From JAHEFX01 sp964614585 (GTDB lineage Bacteria > Actinomycetota > Acidimicrobiia > Spongiisociales > JAENVV01), in assembly GCA_964614585.1 (NCBI GenBank), contig CAZTLW010000046.1, forward strand, positions 1 to 15,915: a stretch of 15,915 bases of DNA, written 5' to 3'. Numbering within the stretch: the first letter of the stretch is position 1; the number at the start of each line of letters is the position of its first letter. Shown here piece after piece: positions 8,681 through 15,780 of this stretch. A program made the translations under genes and the position numbers. The notes under the pieces are model-generated. The model was not told the DNA's origin and searched no databases. It was given only the letters and a program-made list of their open reading frames with translations.

Positions 8681-9013
8681 TCGGGTATCCACCGGTGGAG
8701 GGACTACCACCGGGAATCCCCCCGCCAGGGGGGATGGGACCCACGGAGCGAAGCGGAGTGGGAGGGGGGAGCCGCATCGCGTTCGAGAAGCCCACGAAGG
8801 CGGGATCGCGTCGCCCTCTGGAACCGCCCCCCTCCCACCGGCCTCCTTCGTCGGCCGGTGGGGCCCATCCCCCCTGGCGGGGGGATCTCCTCCTTCGTTG
8901 TCGGACCTCACCGTCGATGTGTCGGGCATGAACCGCGACACGACACCCCTCGGGGGGATTCCTGCGGGGAGGGGCCCCACCTCCCGGTACCCGGTACCCG
9001 ATACCCGATACGC
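8681..9013. repeat. Palindromic multi-hairpin element, copy A
   Basis: Fills the gap between the GH57 and alpha-glucosidase genes and runs into the latter. Two arms, 8716-8744 and 8858-8886, are inverted copies (29 positions, one mismatch). Within them, the 20 bases at 8716-8735 and 8867-8886 are exact reverse complements, and each is itself a hairpin with a 4-base loop. A second inverted pair (8758-8769 and 8827-8838, 12 bases exact) sits inside. The segment 8834-8862 forms a perfect 10-bp stem with a 9-base loop. A 7-base array (GGTACCC, GGTACCC, GATACCC, GATACGC) lies at 8986-9013, with one inverted unit GGGTATC at 8683-8689. Blocks 8740-8790 and 8816-8887 recur at 15631-15681 and 15708-15780. 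No transposase is present. It is an unclassified palindromic or MITE/REP-like repeat. Confidence 0.8.
8834..8862. repeat. Perfect 10-bp stem-loop within copy A
   Basis: CCCACCGGCC pairs exactly with GGCCGGTGGG across the loop TCCTTCGTC. No T-run follows on either strand, so it is not a textbook intrinsic terminator. In the messenger it would sit between the GH57 stop and the alpha-glucosidase start and could slow ribosomes, pause polymerase or protect an RNA end. Confidence 0.7.
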
Positions 9014-10583
9014 CGGCGAAGCCGGCCACTGGTGGGACGAGGCGGTGGGCTACGAGGTCTACGTGCGTTCGTTCGCCGACTCGAAGGGGGACGGGATCGG
9101 CGACCTCGGGGGCATCACCGAGCGGCTTCCGTACCTCGCCGACCTCGGCATCGACGTCATCTGGCTGACGCCGTTCTACCCGTCGCCGCAGGCCGACTTC
9201 GGTTACGACGTCGCCGACCACACCGACGTCGACCCGACCCACGGCAGCCTCGCCGACTTCGACGAGCTCGTCGCCCGGGCCCACGACCTCGGGCTGCGGG
9301 TCATGGTCGACCTCGTACCGAACCACACGTCGTCGGAGCACCGCTGGTTCCGTTCGGCCATCGACGAGGGTGTCGACTCCCCGTTCCGGGACCACTACGT
9401 CTGGCGTGATCCGGCTCCGGACGGCGGGCCACCCAACAACTGGCTGTCGATCTTCGGGGGACGGGCGTGGACGTTCGACGAGGCATCGGGCCAGTACTAC
9501 ATGCACCTCTTCCTGCCCGAGCAGCCGGACCTGAACTGGGCGGAGCCGGCGGTGGGGGAGGCCTTCGCCGAGATCCTCCGCTTCTGGCTGGATCGGGGGG
9601 CGGACGGCTTCCGCATCGACGTGGCCCACTCGTTGACCGAGGACCCGTCGTTCGCCGACAACCCGCCGAGCCCCGACCTGCCGCCCGGGGTCGAGCCGAC
9701 CGAGTTCGACCACCTCGACCACGTCCACGACCTCGACCAGGCGTCGAACGTCGACGTGTACCGGTCCTGGCGGCCGATCGCCGACGATGCCAATGCCTTC
9801 CTCTTGGGCGAGGTGTACCTGTCCGAGCCGGAGCGGGTGTGGCGCTACGTCGACGACGGCGCCCTGCACCGAGCCTTCTTCTTCGGCCTCAACCGGCGAG
9901 ACTGGGATCCGGTGGCGTTCGCCGATGACGTGCGGCATGCCACCGCCGTCATCCCCCGGGGGTGGGCGTGGGTGCAGGGCTCCCACGACGAGTCCCGCAA
10001 CGTGTCCCGGTTCGGCGGCGGTGACCTCGGCGTCGAGCGGGCCCTGGCGCTGTGGGTGGCCATGTTCGGCCTCCCGGGCACTCCGGTGCTCTACCAGGGC
10101 GAGGAGCTCGGCCTGCCGGACGGCGAGGTTGCCCCCGAGGACCGGCTCGACCCGGTCGCCGCGGTTCGCCCCGACGACGCCCGCGATCCCGCCCGGACGC
10201 CGATGCCGTGGACCACCGAGCTCCACCATGGGTTCACGACCGGCGACCCGTGGCTCCGGTCGGCGCCCCGCCCTCCCGGTGAGACCCTGGAACAGCAGGC
10301 CCGAGATGCCGGGTCCCCCTATCGGCGAATGCGAGACCTGCTGTGGGCTCGGCGCCGCACCCGCGCCGGCCGTCGGGGCCCTGTCCGCTGGTGGCCGGCA
10401 CCGCCGGGCGTACTCGCCTACGCCCGCGACGGCGTCGCCCACGCCGCCAACCCCACCGACGAACCCGTGGCGGTGGCACCCCGTGGCTCGTGGGTGGTGG
10501 CCCACACGGTCGGTGATGTGTCCCTCGACGAGGCCGGGCTGCGGCTCGCTCCCCGGTCGGGCGCCATCCTGGAGAAGGCATGA
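8928..10583 (+). CDS. GH13 alpha-glucosidase (oligo-1,6-/alpha-1,4-glucosidase group)
   Basis: Cytoplasmic exo-acting alpha-glucosidase, 551 residues from the ATG at 8928. The catalytic fold starts WWDEAVGYEVYVRSFADSKG, followed by GDGIGDLGG and DVIWLTPFYPSPQADFGYD, all typical of the GH13 glucosidase branch; the sequence looks closest to the actinobacterial GH13_30 type. Active-site regions: DLVPNHTS, GADGFRIDVAHS (nucleophile Asp231), FLLGEVYL (Glu295) and QGSHDESRNVSRFG (Asp354). A short C-terminal beta domain ends SGAILEKA. It should release glucose from imported malto-oligosaccharides. The start is uncertain. The first 33 or so residues (to TRY) are encoded by the repeat element next to it and have no family counterpart. 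There is no clear ribosome site. GTG 8919 is an alternative, and GTG 9045 would delete the conserved WW. The stop overlaps the regulator gene by ATGA. Confidence 0.88.
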   Translation: MNRDTTPLGGIPAGRGPTSRYPVPDTRYAGEAGHWWDEAVGYEVYVRSFADSKGDGIGDLGGITERLPYLADLGIDVIWLTPFYPSPQADFGYDVADHTDVDPTHGSLADFDELVARAHDLGLRVMVDLVPNHTSSEHRWFRSAIDEGVDSPFRDHYVWRDPAPDGGPPNNWLSIFGGRAWTFDEASGQYYMHLFLPEQPDLNWAEPAVGEAFAEILRFWLDRGADGFRIDVAHSLTEDPSFADNPPSPDLPPGVEPTEFDHLDHVHDLDQASNVDVYRSWRPIADDANAFLLGEVYLSEPERVWRYVDDGALHRAFFFGLNRRDWDPVAFADDVRHATAVIPRGWAWVQGSHDESRNVSRFGGGDLGVERALALWVAMFGLPGTPVLYQGEELGLPDGEVAPEDRLDPVAAVRPDDARDPARTPMPWTTELHHGFTTGDPWLRSAPRPPGETLEQQARDAGSPYRRMRDLLWARRRTRAGRRGPVRWWPAPPGVLAYARDGVAHAANPTDEPVAVAPRGSWVVAHTVGDVSLDEAGLRLAPRSGAILEKA

Positions 10584-11590
10584 CGAAGGTCACGATTCGC
10601 GACGTGGCGGCCGCCGCCGGCGTGTCGGTGGCGACGGTCAGTCGGGCACTGCGCGGACTCCCCTCCGTGTCGCCGGCCACGCGAGCCAAGGTCGAACGGG
10701 TCGCCGACGAGCTGCACTACGTCGCCGACCCGTACGCCGCCAAGCTGGGCAGCGCAGGAGGACAGACGATCCTCGTGGCGGTCCCGGTGCCCGGCCAGTG
10801 GTTCTACGCCCAGGTCGTGACCGGCGTCGAGGCGATGGTGTCCGAGCGCGGCTACGACCTGCAGTTGCACGTCGTCGGCGACGACGCCCAGCGCCGCCAC
10901 TTCATCGAGGACATCCTCCCCGGCCAGCGCCGCATCGACGGCGTCATCCTCGTCGACATCCCCCTCTCCGAGGAGGAGGCGGCCACCCTCGCGGGGCGCG
11001 GGGTACGGCTCGTCTCGGTCGGGCAGCGGGTGCCGGGCATCCACTCGGTGAGGATCGACAACCGGCGGGCCGGGCGCGAGGCGACCGAGCAGCTCCTCGG
11101 GATGGGACACCGCCGGGTCGGCCTCCTCGGGGGGATGCCGCGGGGGCGATCGGAGCTCTCGATCCCGGGCATGCGGGAGATCGGCTACCGCGAAGCCCTC
11201 ATGGAGGCCGGTGTCGGCGTCGACGAGACCCTGGTCGTCAACGGCAACTTCTCGATCGACGGCGGCGACGAGGCCGCTCGGGAGCTGCTGGCCCTCCCCG
11301 ACCCGCCCACCGCGATCTTCGCCCTCTCCGACGAGATGGCCGTCGGGGCGATGCGGGCCGCTCGCGAGCTGGGGGTGGTGGTGCCCGGCGAGTTGTGCAT
11401 CCTCGGGTTCGACGGCCACGACTTCGCCGCCGCCGTCGGCCTCTCGACCGTGCGCCAGCCGGTCGTCGAACAGGGCGAGGCGGCCGCCGAGGCCCTCATC
11501 GCCGCGATCGAGGGCCAGCCCCCCGACGACGCCGACGTGGTGCTCGCCCACGAGATCGTGCTCCGCGACACGACTCGCTGCCTGACCTGA
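10580..11590 (+). CDS. LacI-family transcriptional regulator
   Basis: DNA-binding sugar sensor of 336 residues, standard for the family. The N-terminal helix-turn-helix is textbook: VTIRDVAAAAGVSVATVSRA (residues about 3-22), then the hinge-helix region VSPATRAKVERVADELHYVA and a periplasmic-binding-protein-like sugar-binding domain including ILVDIPLSEEEAATLAGRGV, DNRRAGREATEQLLGMGHRR and AIFALSDEMAVGAMRAAREL. The ATG overlaps the alpha-glucosidase stop (ATGA), so it is made with the glucan enzymes. It is expected to repress the locus until maltose or a related sugar binds. No LacI-type operator was recognised in the window; the main promoter is probably upstream of base 1. It could be an activator or a wider carbon-use regulator, and the effector is inferred from context only. 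Confidence 0.93.
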   Translation: MTKVTIRDVAAAAGVSVATVSRALRGLPSVSPATRAKVERVADELHYVADPYAAKLGSAGGQTILVAVPVPGQWFYAQVVTGVEAMVSERGYDLQLHVVGDDAQRRHFIEDILPGQRRIDGVILVDIPLSEEEAATLAGRGVRLVSVGQRVPGIHSVRIDNRRAGREATEQLLGMGHRRVGLLGGMPRGRSELSIPGMREIGYREALMEAGVGVDETLVVNGNFSIDGGDEAARELLALPDPPTAIFALSDEMAVGAMRAARELGVVVPGELCILGFDGHDFAAAVGLSTVRQPVVEQGEAAAEALIAAIEGQPPDDADVVLAHEIVLRDTTRCLT

Positions 11591-11616
11591 CCGGCCCACG
11601 ACCTCGGGCCTACACT
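11587..11616 (+). promoter_or_regulatory. Candidate promoter of the liv operon, probably giving a leaderless transcript
   Basis: CTGACC (11587-11592) and TACACT (11611-11616) resemble -35 and -10 boxes, each matching the consensus at four of six positions with an 18-base spacer. Transcription would begin about 6-8 bases after the -10 box, at or a few bases before the ATG at 11627. No Shine-Dalgarno sequence is present in the 36-base gap, which fits a leaderless start, common in actinobacteria. It lies over the end of the lacI gene. Confidence 0.42.
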
Positions 11617-11626
11617 CCGCACCCGC

Positions 11627-12922
11627 ATGGCCGCCCTCCGTTCACCCATCGTCCAGCGGTCGCTGCTGGCCCTGCTCATGGCCCTGGTGGCGGTGACCCT
11701 GCTCCCGGGTCCCGTGGCGCTTGCCGAGGGGGAGGCCATCAGCGGGGTCCACGAGGTCCGCGATGGTGACGAGCGGACACCCGTGGGTGGGGTCGTGGTC
11801 GACGTGTTCCTCGGCGACGAGATGGTCGGCTCCGCCACCTCCGCCGAGGATGGGACGTGGCGAGTCGAGGTGCCCGGCCCCGAGGCATACCGGGTGGTGC
11901 TCGACGTCGACAGCCTCCCCGATGGGGTGACCCTCACCGACCCCGAGCGCACCGAGCTCGACAACGTCGAGGTCCGGCCCGACCAGGAGCGGGTGGTGCG
12001 GTTCCAGTTCGGGCCGGGCCGGACGACCGAGACGTCGACCTATGAGCGGGTCGGCGGGGTGGTGTTCGTCGGCCTCAAGTTCGGGGCGATCATCGCGTTG
12101 TCGTCGATCGGCCTCTCGATGATCTACGGGGTGACGGGACTCGTGAACTTCTCCCACGGCGAGCTGATCACGCTCGGGGCCGTCATCACCTGGTGGTTCA
12201 ACGTGCTGGCGGGTTGGGACCTCGCGCTCGCCGCCATCCCCGGGGTGCTCATCGTGGCGGCGTTCGGCGGTGTCCAGGAGCGATATCTCTGGCTGCCGCT
12301 GCGCCGTCGCCGATCGGGCAGCATCGCCATCATCGTGGTCTCGATCGGCCTGTCGCTGCTGCTGCGGTACGGCGTCATCCTGGTCCCCTTCGGCGGCCAG
12401 CCGCAGTCCTTCCGCCAATTCGCCGTCCAGAGCCCCATCCAGCTGCTCGGCATCGACGTCATCCCGAAGAACCTCTTCGTCATCGTCGCCTCGGCCCTCA
12501 TCCTGCTGCTGGTCGGACTGGCACTCCAGCGCACGCGCTTCGGCACCGCCATGCGCGCCGTCTCCGACAACCCCGACCTCTCGCGCTCGTCGGGCATCGA
12601 CGTCAACCGGGTCATCCTCGTCACCTGGGTGACCGGGGCGGGGCTCGCCGCCCTCGGTGGCGTCTTCTTCGGGCTCACCGAGACCGTCGAGTGGCAGATG
12701 GGCTTCCGCCTGCTCCTGCTCGTCTTCGCCGCCGTCATCCTGGGCGGCCTCGGCAGCCCCTACGGCGCCATGCTCGGCGGGTTCCTCGTCGGCTTCATGG
12801 TCGAGATGTCCACGCTCGTGCTCTCCGTCGAGTTCAAGAACGTCGTCGCCCTGGGCATCCTCGTCGTCATGCTGCTCGTCCGGCCCCAAGGGCTGTTGGG
12901 ACAGCGGGAGCGGATCGGCTGA
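11627..12922 (+). CDS. livH: Branched-chain amino acid type ABC permease LivH with secreted N-terminal beta domain
   Basis: Inner-membrane permease of the LivH/HAAT family, 431 residues, more than 100 longer than a typical LivH. A signal-like helix (LLALLMALVAVTLLPGPVAL, about residues 9-28) is followed by about 100 soluble residues. These resemble a carboxypeptidase-regulatory/SdrD-B-like beta-sandwich (VHEVRDGDERTPVGGVVVDV, SATSAEDGTWRVEVPG). The permease proper starts near residue 142 with the signature IGLSMIYGVTGLVNFSHGEL. Later come the cytoplasmic loop FGTAMRAVSDNPDLSRSSGI that contacts the ATPases and the C-terminal motif LLVRPQGLLGQ. The extra domain should lie outside the membrane and could help dock the binding protein or contact the cell wall; that is inference. 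The stop overlaps the LivM start by one base. The substrate could be amino acids, urea or amides, since this family is broad. Confidence 0.9.
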   Translation: MAALRSPIVQRSLLALLMALVAVTLLPGPVALAEGEAISGVHEVRDGDERTPVGGVVVDVFLGDEMVGSATSAEDGTWRVEVPGPEAYRVVLDVDSLPDGVTLTDPERTELDNVEVRPDQERVVRFQFGPGRTTETSTYERVGGVVFVGLKFGAIIALSSIGLSMIYGVTGLVNFSHGELITLGAVITWWFNVLAGWDLALAAIPGVLIVAAFGGVQERYLWLPLRRRRSGSIAIIVVSIGLSLLLRYGVILVPFGGQPQSFRQFAVQSPIQLLGIDVIPKNLFVIVASALILLLVGLALQRTRFGTAMRAVSDNPDLSRSSGIDVNRVILVTWVTGAGLAALGGVFFGLTETVEWQMGFRLLLLVFAAVILGGLGSPYGAMLGGFLVGFMVEMSTLVLSVEFKNVVALGILVVMLLVRPQGLLGQRERIG

Positions 12923-13908
12923 TGGACTGGGGGAAGATCGTCGTCGACGCCCTGCGGGCCGCGGTGGGCGTCCCGGCCGCCGCCTACGCCGTCTCGGCGA
13001 TCGGACTCAACCTGCAGTTCGGCTACACCGGACTCCTGAACTTCGGCCATGTCGCCTCCCTGCTCATGGGCGCCTACGGCCTCGCCATCACGGTCGATCG
13101 GGGTGGCCCCATGTGGCTCGGCGTCCTCGTGGGCATCGGGGCGGCAGTGGTACTCGGCCTGCTGCTGGGCATCCCCACCCTCCGGCTCCGGGCCGACTTC
13201 CTCGCCATCACCACGATCGCGGCCGGAGAGATCCTCCGCCTCGTCTTCCGCTCGGAGTTCGCCCGACCGCTCACCGGCGGCGTGTTCGGCATCCAGGCGT
13301 TCGCCGACGCCTTCTTCGACCTCAATCCGTATCCGGACGGCGTCTACGGGATCGGCACGTTCAGGTTCGACGAGCGGCAGCTGTGGGTGATGACCCTCGG
13401 CTGGGGCCTGGTCGTGCTCGGCATGCTGCTCATTCGACGGCTGATCGCCTCGCCGTGGGGGCGGGTCCTCAAGGCCGTGCGGGAGGACGAGGACGCCACC
13501 GCCTCGCTCGGCAAGAACGTGTTCCTCTACAAGCTGCAGTCGTTGATGATCGGCGGGGCCTTCGGCGCGCTGGCCGGGATGGTGCTCGCCATCGACCAGC
13601 AGAACGTCAACCCCGACTTCTTCCTCCCGCTCGTGACGTTCTACACCTTCACGATCGTCATCCTCGGGGGCGCCGCCACGGTGATCGGACCGGTGCTCGG
13701 TGCGGTCATCTTCTGGTTCCTGTTCCAGTTCCTCGACGGCTTCGTCGGGGGGGCGGTGGAGGCCGGATGGTTCGGCGGGTTCCTCGACAGCACCGACGTC
13801 GGTCCCATCCGCTTCGCCGCCGTCGGCCTCGGTCTCATGTTGCTCATGATCTTCCGACCCCAGGGCATCCTCGGGTCGAGGGAGGAGATCCTCATCGATG
13901 CCCGCTGA
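12922..13908 (+). CDS. livM: Branched-chain amino acid type ABC permease LivM
   Basis: Partner permease, 328 residues. The ATG at 12922 shares its A with the TGA of livH, and the short MDWGKIVVDALRAAVGVPAA lead runs into the first helix. The family signature LNLQFGYTGLLNFGHVASLL appears early. The central periplasmic segment includes GGVFGIQAFADAFFDLNPYP. The ATPase-facing loop is LKAVREDEDATASLGKNVFL, and the C-terminus has FRPQGILGSREE, all usual LivM features. A longer in-frame opening reaches back into livH, but nothing supports a start there. The last 11 bases overlap livG. Confidence 0.92.
   Translation: MDWGKIVVDALRAAVGVPAAAYAVSAIGLNLQFGYTGLLNFGHVASLLMGAYGLAITVDRGGPMWLGVLVGIGAAVVLGLLLGIPTLRLRADFLAITTIAAGEILRLVFRSEFARPLTGGVFGIQAFADAFFDLNPYPDGVYGIGTFRFDERQLWVMTLGWGLVVLGMLLIRRLIASPWGRVLKAVREDEDATASLGKNVFLYKLQSLMIGGAFGALAGMVLAIDQQNVNPDFFLPLVTFYTFTIVILGGAATVIGPVLGAVIFWFLFQFLDGFVGGAVEAGWFGGFLDSTDVGPIRFAAVGLGLMLLMIFRPQGILGSREEILIDAR
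13881..13887 (+). promoter_or_regulatory. Ribosome binding site of livG
   Basis: GGAGGAG, inside the end of livM, is followed by ATG at 13898 after 10 bases. It supports this start and not a later one, and explains how livG is translated despite overlapping livM. Confidence 0.6.
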
Positions 13909-14719
13909 GACCTTCGTCGCCGACGCCATGCCGGGGAGTGCGAAGCCCGACCCGGTGCTGATCGTGGACGGCCTCATGCGTCGCTTCGGCGGCCTGGTGG
14001 CGGTCGACGTCGCCCACCTCGAGGTGCAACAGGGCACCATCACCTCCCTCATCGGGCCCAACGGAGCCGGCAAGACGACGCTCTTCAACCTGCTGACCGG
14101 CTTCGACAAGCCGGACGCCGGCGAGTGGCACCTCGAGGGCGGACCGCTCGTGGGCATCGCCTCCTACGAGGTCGCCCGTCGGGGCATGGTCCGCACGTTC
14201 CAGTTGACGAAGTCGCTGGCCCGACTCAGCGTGTTGGACAACGTCGTGCTCGGGGCAGGCGACCAGCAGGGTGAGCGCCTCGGTCGTGCGCTGCTGGGGG
14301 GATGGTCCGAGCGCGAGCGCGCCAACACCGAGCGGGCCCTCGAATTGCTGGACTGGTTCGGGTTGGCCGACAAGCGAGACGACTACGCAGGGTCACTCTC
14401 GGGCGGGCAGCGCAAGTTGCTCGAGATGGCCCGGGCCCTCATGTTCAACCCGTCGGTGATCATGCTCGACGAGCCGATGGCGGGTGTGAACCCCGCGCTC
14501 ACCGAGCAACTCCTGCACCACATCACGGCGCTGCGCGACGAGCAGTCCAAGACCGTCGTGTTCATCGAGCACGACATGGACGTGGTGATGGACATCTCCG
14601 ACTGGGTGGTGGTCCTCGCCCAGGGCTCGGTGATCTCCGAGGGGCCGCCGAGCCACGTCATGGGTGACCCGGTCGTCATCGACGCCTATCTCGGCTCGAC
14701 CCACGGGGAGCCCGCATGA
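13898..14719 (+). CDS. livG: ABC transporter ATP-binding protein LivG
   Basis: Cytoplasmic ATPase subunit, 273 residues. About 20 extra N-terminal residues (MPAETFVADAMPGSAKPDP) precede the domain. Walker A is GPNGAGKTT (residues 53-61, Lys59), followed by Q-loop region VRTFQLTKSLARLSVLDNVV. The ABC signature is LSGGQRK (167-173), Walker B is IMLDEP with Asp191 and catalytic Glu192, and the switch histidine is His225 in IEHDMDVVM. GVNPALTEQL just after Walker B and the C-terminal DPVVIDAYLGS are LivG hallmarks. It forms the motor with LivF for the LivHM channel. The start overlaps livM by 11 bases and the stop overlaps livF by ATGA. Confidence 0.95.
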   Translation: MPAETFVADAMPGSAKPDPVLIVDGLMRRFGGLVAVDVAHLEVQQGTITSLIGPNGAGKTTLFNLLTGFDKPDAGEWHLEGGPLVGIASYEVARRGMVRTFQLTKSLARLSVLDNVVLGAGDQQGERLGRALLGGWSERERANTERALELLDWFGLADKRDDYAGSLSGGQRKLLEMARALMFNPSVIMLDEPMAGVNPALTEQLLHHITALRDEQSKTVVFIEHDMDVVMDISDWVVVLAQGSVISEGPPSHVMGDPVVIDAYLGSTHGEPA

Positions 14720-15444
14720 GCGAGCCGATCCTCGTCGCCGACGACCTGGTGGCCGGCTACCTGCCGGGGGTCGACATCCTTCGCGGCTGCTCGGTCGAGG
14801 TCGCCCCGGGTGAGCTCGTCGGCATCATCGGGCCCAACGGAGCCGGCAAGTCGACGCTCGTGAAGGCCGTCTTCGGCCTGGTGCCCGTGCGCTCGGGCGC
14901 AGTCCGCCTTCGTGGCGACGACATCACCAAGCTGGCGGCCCACCAACTCGTCGCCGCCGGGGTCGGCTACGTCCCCCAACGCGACAACGTGTTCTCGACG
15001 CTCACCGTGGAGGAGAACCTTCGCATGGGACTCTTCCTGAAGCCCCAGGCGTGGGACGAGATGTGGGAGCGGGTCACCGGCCTCTTCCCCCGCCTGGCCG
15101 AGCGCCGGACCCAGCGCGCCGGACTCCTGTCGGGTGGGGAGCGCCAGATGGTGGCGATGGCTCGTGCGCTCATGATGGACCCGTCGGTGCTCCTGCTCGA
15201 CGAGCCCTCCGCGGGCCTCTCGCCCCAGCTGCAGGACCAGATCTTCGAGAACGTGCGCACCATCTGCGACGCCGGCGTCTCGATCCTCATGGTGGAGCAG
15301 AACGCCCGCCGGTGCCTCCAGATCTGCGACCGGGCCTACGTGCTCGACCAGGGTGTCGATGCCTACACGGGCCCTGGGCGCGAACTGCTCCATGACCCGA
15401 AGGTGATCGAGCTCTACCTGGGGACTCTGGGCACGGTGGAGTAG
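14716..15444 (+). CDS. livF: ABC transporter ATP-binding protein LivF
   Basis: Second ATPase subunit, 242 residues, the usual LivF size. Walker A is GPNGAGKST (Lys45), the Q-loop lies in GYVPQRDNVFSTLTVEENLR, the signature is LSGGERQ (138-144), and Walker B is LLLDEP (Asp162, Glu163) followed by SAGLSPQL. The switch position reads MVEQNARRCL, with Gln where most ABC ATPases have His; this is normal for LivF and not a defect. It ends KVIELYLGTLGTVE. The start overlaps livG by ATGA. It is the last gene of the operon; the hairpin-rich repeat region begins six bases after its stop. Confidence 0.95.
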   Translation: MSEPILVADDLVAGYLPGVDILRGCSVEVAPGELVGIIGPNGAGKSTLVKAVFGLVPVRSGAVRLRGDDITKLAAHQLVAAGVGYVPQRDNVFSTLTVEENLRMGLFLKPQAWDEMWERVTGLFPRLAERRTQRAGLLSGGERQMVAMARALMMDPSVLLLDEPSAGLSPQLQDQIFENVRTICDAGVSILMVEQNARRCLQICDRAYVLDQGVDAYTGPGRELLHDPKVIELYLGTLGTVE

Positions 15445-15449
15445 GGGCA

Positions 15450-15498
15450 GTACCGAGTACCGAGTACCGAGTACTGAGTACCGAGTACCGAGTACCGA
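15450..15498. repeat. Seven tandem 7-base units (GTACCGA)
   Basis: Seven head-to-tail units at 15450-15498; six read GTACCGA and the fourth reads GTACTGA. The array starts six bases after the livF stop. Inverted units (TCGGTAC at 15842-15848 and 15849-15855) close the far side of the same non-coding region. Related GRTACCC units border the other element at 8986-9013. Confidence 0.92.
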
Positions 15499-15529
15499 GA
15501 CAGGCCTGATACTTGCCACGGAACGGTTG

Positions 15530-15627
15530 CCCTTGCATGGGAGATCCCGCCGCAAGGGAGGGGCCTGCTTCGCAGGCTTGGCAGTTCCCGCCGGGAACTG
15601 CAACCCACCCGCCCGTGGCGGGTGGGC
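15530..15627. repeat. String of short hairpins preceding copy B
   Basis: Within about 100 bases there are several consecutive inverted repeats: a CCTTGC/GCAAGG pair around 15531-15557, GCCTGC-TTC-GCAGGC (about 15563-15577), GCAGTTCCC-GCC-GGGAACTGC (about 15581-15601) and CCCACCCGCC-CGT-GGCGGGTGGG (about 15604-15627). No coding potential is evident. The third and fourth hairpins are strong enough to act as a bidirectional pause or RNA-stabilising structure after livF, but no T-run follows them. Confidence 0.7.
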
Positions 15628-15630
15628 GGC

Positions 15631-15780
15631 CCCACGGAGCGAAGCGGAGTGGGAGGGGGGAGCCGAATCGCGTTCGAGGAGCTGCATCAACGGACCCTCT
15701 CGCCGCTCTCTGGCACCGCCCCCCTCCCACCGGCCTCCTTCGTCGGCCGGCGGGCCCCATCCCCCCTCCGGGGGGATCTC
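15631..15780. repeat. Palindromic multi-hairpin element, copy B
   Basis: Second copy of the element at 8681-9013. The left block 15631-15681 matches 8740-8790 with two differences seen in about 51 bases. The right block 15708-15780 matches 8816-8887 with a few differences. Between the blocks about 26 bases are unrelated to the 25 at the same place in copy A. The inner inverted pair is exact (15649-15660 with 15719-15730). The 10-bp stem at 15726-15754 has one mismatched pair here. The outer left arm of copy A is missing and is replaced by different hairpins. A 17-base piece of the right end (15765-15781) is duplicated at 15804-15820. Confidence 0.8.

Noticed and set aside
8716..8886. Intrinsic transcription terminator or insertion sequence
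   Set aside because: The stems are strong but no T-run follows on either strand. There is no transposase frame, so neither label is supported.
7713..8927. Upstream extension of the alpha-glucosidase frame through the repeat and into the GH57 gene
   Set aside because: The frame is open by chance. The upstream part is a shifted reading of the GH57 C-terminal domain with Ser/Arg/Pro-rich nonsense, and the family sequence only starts near 9030.
8880..8930. A sigma-70 promoter in front of the alpha-glucosidase gene
   Set aside because: TTGTCG at about 8898 has no -10-like partner at acceptable spacing.
6524..8980. An 818-residue minus-strand open frame over the GH57 gene and copy A
   Set aside because: Low-complexity composition and antisense to a well-supported GH57 gene. 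Stops are simply rare in this GC range.
10560..11626. A LacI-type operator (CG-centred palindrome) near the regulator or liv promoter
   Set aside because: No convincing palindrome of that type was seen here or elsewhere in the window. The likely site, the malE promoter, lies outside.
15290..15305. Loss of the switch histidine in LivF
   Set aside because: Gln at this position (MVEQN) is normal for LivF-type ATPases.
15450..15498. CRISPR array
   Set aside because: Units are 7 bases, directly adjoining, with no spacers, and no cas genes are present.
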